This document shows positions 58,714 to 64,000 of a stretch of 64,000 nt of DNA, one piece after another. Numbering within the stretch: the stretch's first letter is position 1; the number at the start of each line of letters is the position of its first letter. Position numbers and translations under genes: made by a program. The notes under the pieces were generated by a model that worked only from the letters and a program-made list of their open reading frames with translations, was not told the origin of the DNA and searched no databases. This DNA is from Salvelinus alpinus (taxonomy: Eukaryota; Chordata; Actinopteri; Salmoniformes; Salmonidae): positions 31,931,106-31,995,105 of the forward strand of contig NC_092100.1 in NCBI RefSeq assembly GCF_045679555.1, given 5' to 3'.

Positions 58714-59028
58714 CCGTACACTGTTTTAACAGTTTCAGCAGACAGTATTCTTCAGTGACAACACCTTTGTGGCGTCTGTCTACCGTTTACACACAGGTGT
58801 TCGGAGACGCAGATAGCGCTGTAACGTGGAAATATGGCAGTGTGGGAACCCTAACCCTGCTTACGAACAGTCGGGAAGCAAAGGGCTATGCTGATCCCAG
58901 TGTCATGGTGATTAAATGCCGCCATCTAGTGTATATTAGAGCGCAATTGGTTGTAGATGCTCTCATTTAATTATGTGTGGTCAATAACCTTCATATTTTT
59001 GTAGAAAACAATGCATCAGCTTGTTTAC

Positions 59029-59309
59029 AACAGTGGAGGCTCCTCAGAGGAGCAAGGGGAGGACCATCCTCCTCAGTGAATTTCATTTTTCATTTTTTTT
59101 GTAAAACAGAAAAAGTTATCCATTTAAGATAAAACTATACAAAATATATTTGTCACCAAATAATTGATTACAACACACTGTTTTGCAATGAAGGTCTAAA
59201 GTAGCTTCAACAGCATTCTGTAGGGTAGCACCATGGTGTAGCCGGAGTACAGATAGCTTCCGTCCTCTTGGTACATTGACTTCAATACAAAACCTAGGAG
59301 CCTCCACTA
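59029..59309 (+). mobile_element. DNA-transposon fragment cut off by a LINE
   Basis: Begins CAGTGGAGGCTCCTCAGAGG, a terminus similar to the hAT MITEs, and continues to CTAGGAGCCTCCACTA where the LINE-like sequence takes over. The inner sequence matches a salmonid repeat I recognise in part only. Confidence 0.5.
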
Positions 59310-62287
59310 CTAGGATTACTTACTTCAAGTTGGACGAGGGGTTCTTCTTCAATGAGTCGGATGCGAGGGATATACTACGGACACCCGACCAGGCCCAGAT
59401 CCCCGTGATTCACTGGAAAAGGAAAGTAGGTTTCGCGGAAAGAGATCAGGATGCCGTGTGAGGATCAGGCGACGAGTAGCTAATCTGCCCTTGCCATCCG
59501 TTCTGCTAGCTAACGTTCAATCGCTGGAAAATAAATTGAACGAACTGAAAGCATGTATATCCTACCAACAGGACATTTAAAACTGTAATATCTTGTTTCA
59601 CCAAGTTGTGGCTGAACAACGACATTAAGAACATACAGTTGGCAGGTTATACACTATTGGCAGGACAGAACACCAGCCTCTGGTAAGAGACAGGGCGGGG
59701 GCCTATGCATATTTGTTAACAATAGCTGGTGCACGATATCTAAGGAAGTGTCAGGGTTTTGCTCACCTGAGGTAGAGTATCTCATGATAAGCTGTAGACC
59801 ACACTATCTACCTAGAGAGTTTATCTGTATTTTCCGTAGCTGTCTACATACCACCAGAGACCGAAGCTGGCACTAAAACCACACTCAATGAGCTGTATTC
59901 CGCCATAACCAAACAGGAAAACGCTCATCCAGAGGCGGCGCTCCTAGTTGGACTTAAATGCAGGGAAACTTAAATTAGTTTTACCTAATTTCTATCAGCA
60001 TGTTAAACGTGCAACCAGAGGGAAAACAATTCTAGACAACCTTTCCTCCTCACACAAAGATGTTTACAAAGCTCTCGCTCGCCCTCCATTTGGCAAATCT
60101 GACCATAAATCTATCCTGCTGATTCCTGCTTACAAGCAAAAATTAAAGCAGGAAGCACCAGTGACTCGGTCTATAAAAAAAGTGGTCAGATGAAGCAGAT
60201 GCTAAACTACAGGACTATTTTGCTAGCACAGACTGGAATATGTTAACCATGGCAAAGTGACGGGGAATATGGCAGAATACAAACAGAGCAGTCTTTCCCT
60301 CAGCAAGGCAATCAAACAGGCAAAACGTCAATATCGAGACAAAGTGGAATCACAATTCAACGGCTCAGACACAAGACGTATGTGGCAGGGTTTACAGACA
60401 ATCATGGACTACAAAAGGCAAACTAGCCACGTCGGGGACACCGACGTCTTGCTGCCAGACAAGCTAAACACGTTCTTTGTCCACTTTTAGGATAACACCG
60501 TGCCACCAACGCGGCCAGCTACCAAGGACTGTGGGCTCTCCTTCTCCGTGGCAGACTTGAGTAAGACTTTTAAACATGTTAACCCTCGCAAGGCTGCCGG
60601 CCCAGACAGCATCCCTAGCCACGTCCACAGAGCACGCCCAGACCAGCTAGCTGGTGTGTTTACGGACATATTCAATCTCTCCCTATCCCAGTCTGCTGTC
60701 CCCACATGTTTCAAGATGGCCACCATTGTTCCTGTACCCAAGAATGCAAAGGTAACTGAACTAAATGACTACTTCTGTCATCATGAAGTACTTTGAGAGA
60801 CTAGTCAAGGATCATATCACCTCCACCTTACCGGTCACCCTAGACCCACTTAAATTTGCTGACCGCCCCAATAGGTCCACAGACGATGCAATCATCATCA
60901 CACTGCCCTATCCCATCTGGACAAGAGGAATACCTATGTAAGAATGCTGTTCATCGACTACAGCTCAGCATTCAACGCCATAGTACCCTCCAAGCTCATC
61001 ATTAAGCTTTAGGCCCTGCGTCTCAACCCCGCCCTGTGCAATTGGGTCTTGGACGTTCTGACGGGCCACCCCCAGATGGTGAAGGTAGGAAACAACATCT
61101 CCACTTCGCTGATCCTCAACACTGGGGCCCCACATGGGTGCGTGCTCAGCCCCCTCCTGTACTCACTGTTCACCCATGACAGCGTGGCCATGCATGCCTC
61201 CAACTCAATCATCAAGTTTGCAGACGACAACTGTAGTAGGCTTGATCACCAACAACAACGAAACAGCCTACAGGGAGGTGAGGGCTCTCGGAGTGTGGTG
61301 TCAGGAAAATAACCTCTCACTCAACGTCAAAAACAAAGGAGATGATCGTGGACTTCAGGAAACAGCAGAGGGAGCAACCCCTATCCACATCGATGGACAA
61401 CAGTGGAGAAGGTGGAAAGTTTTAAGTTCCGGGGTACACATCATTTCGGGGTACACATCACAGACAAAACGAAATGGTCCACCCACACAGACAGCGTGGT
61501 GAAGAAGGCGAAACAGCGCCTCTTCAACCTCAGGAGGCTGAAGAAATTTGTCTTGTCACCGAAAACGTTCACATGCTTTTACAGGTGCACAATTGAGAGC
61601 ATGCTGTCGGGCTGTATCACTTCCTGGTATGGCAAATGCACCGCCCACAACCGCAGGACTCTCCAGAGGGTGGTGCGGTCTGCACATTGCATCATCAGGG
61701 GGCAAACTACCTGCCCTCCACGACACCTACAGCACCCGATGTCACAGGAAAGCCAAAAAGATCAAGGACAACAACCACCCGAGCCACTGCCCGTTCACCC
61801 CGCTACCATCCAGAAGGCGTGGTCAGTACAGGTGCATCAAAGCTGGGACCGAGAGACTGTAAAACAGCTTCTATCGCAAGGCCATCAGACTGTTAAAAAG
61901 CCATCACTAGCACAGAGAGGCTGCTGCCTATATGCAGACTTGAAATCATTGGCCACTTTAATAAATGGAAAACTAGTCACTTTAATAATGTCGCTTTAAA
62001 CAATGTTTACACATCTTGCATTACTCATCTCATATGTATAAATGTATTCTATACTATCTATTGCATCTTAGCCTATGCTGCTCTGACATTGCTCATCCAT
62101 ACATTTATACACATTCTTATTCCTTTACTTAGATGTGTGTGTATTAGGTTTTTGTTGTGGAATTGTTAGATATTACTTGTTAGATATTGCTGCACTGTCG
62201 GAACTAGAAGCACAAGCATTTCGCTACACTCGTAATAACATCTGTTATCCATGTGCATGTGCATGTGACCAATACAATTTGATTTTA
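59310..62287 (+). mobile_element. CR1/L2-group LINE, nearly complete but inactive
   Basis: Plus strand, same family as 10010-13800. Pieces: HWKRKVGFAERDQDAV (to 59461), endonuclease remnants from 59500, 59948-60193, 60257-60490 and RT from 60500 (NPRKAAGPDSIPSHVHRARP), [20 protein letters not shown] (61100-), the FADD active-site motif (FADDN) near 61215, C-terminal ESMLSGCITSWYGKCTAHNR (61596-61650). Several frameshifts. The 3' end is AATACAATTTGATTTT at about 62270-62287. Confidence 0.85.
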
Positions 62288-62343
62288 AGAGTGTACTCTG
62301 GGAAAAGGGGAAGAAACAAAATTGGGCTCAGGTGTACAACTTA

Positions 62344-64000
62344 CTCACTGAGATCAAATCAAATGTATTTATATAGCCCTTCTTACATCAGCTGATATCT
62401 CAAAGTGCTGTACAGAAACCCAGCCTAAAACCCCAAACAGCAAGCAATGCAGGTGTAGAAGCACGGTGGCTAGGAAAAACTCCCTAGAAAGGCCAAAACC
62501 TAGGAAGAAACCTAGAGAGGAACCAGGCTATGAGGGGTGGCCAGTCCTCTTCTGGCTGTGCCAGGTGGAGATAACAGAACATGGCCAAGATGTTCAAATG
62601 TTCATAAATTACCAGCATGGTCAAATAATAATAATCACAGTAGTTGTCGAGGTTGCAGCAAGTCAGCACCTCAGGAGTAAATGTCAGTTGGCTTTTCATA
62701 GCCGATCATTAAGAGTATCTCTACCGCTCCTGCAGTCTCTAGAGAGTTGAAAACAGCAGGTCTGGGACAGGTAGCACGTCCGGTGAACAGGTCAGGGTTC
62801 CATAGCCGCAGGCAGAACAGTTGAAACTGGAGCAGCAGCACGGCCAGGTGGACTGGGAACAGCAAGGAGTCATCATGCCAGGTAGTCCTGAAGCATGATC
62901 CTAGGGCTCAGGTCCCCCGAGAGAGAGAAAGAAAGAGAGAAAGAGAGAATTAGAGAGAGCATACTTAAATTCACACAGGACAAGACAGGAGAAGTACTCC
63001 AGATATAACAAACTGACCCTAGCCCCCCGACACATAAACTACTGCAGCATAAATACTGGAGGCTGACACAGGAGGGGTCATGAGACACTGTGGCCCCATC
63101 CGATGATACCCCCGGACAGGGCCAAACAGGAAGGATATAACACTTTGCCAAAGCACAGCCCCCACACCACTAGAGGGATACCCTCAACCACCAACTTACC
63201 ATCCTGAGACAAGGCCGAGTATAGCCCACAAAGATCTCCGCCACGGCACAACCCAAGGGGGGGCGCCAACCCAGACAGGAAGATCACGTCAGTGACGTCA
63301 GTGATTCAACCCACTCCCCTCCTAGGGACGGCATGAAAGAGCACCAGTAAGCCAGTGACTCGGTTCGAGGCAGAGAATCCCAGTAGAGAGAGGGGAACCG
63401 GCCAGGCAGAGACAGCAAGGGCGGTTCGTTGCTCCAGAGCCTTTCCGTTCACCTTCACACTCCTGGGCCAGACTACACTCAATCATATGACCCAATGAAG
63501 AGATGAGTCTTCAGTAAAGACTTAAAAGTTGAAACCGAGTCTGCGTCTCTCACATGGGTAGGCAGACCATTCCATAAAAATGGAGCTCTATAGGAGAAAG
63601 CCCTGCCTCCAGCTGTTTGCTTAGAAATTCTAGGGACAATTAGGAGGCCTGCGTCTTGTGACCGTAGCATACGTGTAGGTATGTACGGCAGGACCAAATC
63701 GGAAAGATAGACAGAGCAAGCCCATGTAATGCTTTGTAGGTTAGCAGTAAAACCTTGAAATCAGCCCTTGCCTTAACAGGAAGCCAGTGTAGGGAGGCTA
63801 GCACTGGAGTAATATGATCAAATGTTTTGGTTCTAGTCATGATTCTAGCAGCCGTATTTAGCACTAACTGGAGTTTATTTAGTGTTTTATCCGGGTAGCC
63901 GGAAAGTAGAACATTGCAGTAGTCTAACCTAGAAGTAACAAAAGCATGGATGAATTTTTCTGCATCATTTTTGGACAGATAGTTTCAGATTTTGCAATGT
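62344..64000 (-). mobile_element. Second LINE type (CR1/L2-like), 3' part running off the window end
   Basis: Minus strand: the C-terminal reverse-transcriptase region at 63864-63479 (ITPVLASLHWLPVKARADFK, KQTAGGRAFSYRAPFLWNGL, DADSVSTFKSLLKTHLF), followed by a 1.1-kb 3' region to AGATCAAATCAAATGTATTT near 62350. The 5' part lies beyond 64000. Different family from the 59310 copy. Confidence 0.8.
62919..62959 (+). repeat. GA-rich microsatellite in the LINE 3' region
   Basis: GAGAGAGAAAGAAAGAGAGA purine tract. Low complexity. Confidence 0.7.

Overview
The window comes from a ray-finned fish nuclear genome, almost certainly a salmonid. It has intron-rich vertebrate genes and salmonid-type repeats: a tRNA-derived HpaI-type SINE, several Tc1/mariner families, hAT MITEs and CR1/L2-group LINEs. 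There are no prokaryotic-style genes. I assigned names by recognising protein families and by joining exons at splice sites; no database search was possible.

Two protein-coding genes lie tail to tail. rgma (+ strand, 3322-18111, four coding exons) encodes a complete 449-residue repulsive guidance molecule A, a GPI-anchored axon-guidance protein and BMP co-receptor. chd2 (- strand, 48313-25750, 37 coding exons that I could join in frame) encodes a complete 1827-residue chromodomain helicase DNA-binding protein 2. The human proteins are 450 and 1828 residues from memory, and the convergent CHD2/RGMA arrangement matches human 15q26. Both genes look intact.

Upstream of chd2, on the same (-) strand, the sequence at about 56.8-50.1 kb holds a chain of well-formed splice sites, short non-coding exons and a terminal poly(A) signal. 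Position, orientation and ATGG-rich motifs suggest the fish counterpart of CHASERR, the lncRNA that represses CHD2 in mammals. This is the most interesting element here, and it is an inference.

Layout: 0.6-1.8 kb fold-back Tc1; 2.5-3.3 kb putative rgma promoter and 5'UTR; 3.3-17.4 kb rgma introns, holding a MITE, a Tc1 remnant and a LINE split by a TTAA-flanked element; 17.4-18.1 kb rgma last exon; 18.1-22.1 kb rgma 3'UTR, carrying a hAT inside a hAT; 22.4-23.9 kb Tc1; 24.3-25.7 kb chd2 3'UTR; 25.7-48.3 kb chd2 coding exons with intronic Tc1s, MITEs and a SINE split by a second TTAA-flanked element; 48.7-49.2 kb probable chd2 promoter region; 50.1-56.8 kb candidate lncRNA; 58.5-64.0 kb repeat-dense flank with two LINE copies.

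The two coding genes have unrelated jobs: RGMa acts at the cell surface in neural guidance and BMP signalling, CHD2 is a nuclear nucleosome remodeller. The candidate lncRNA, if real, would be a cis regulator of chd2.
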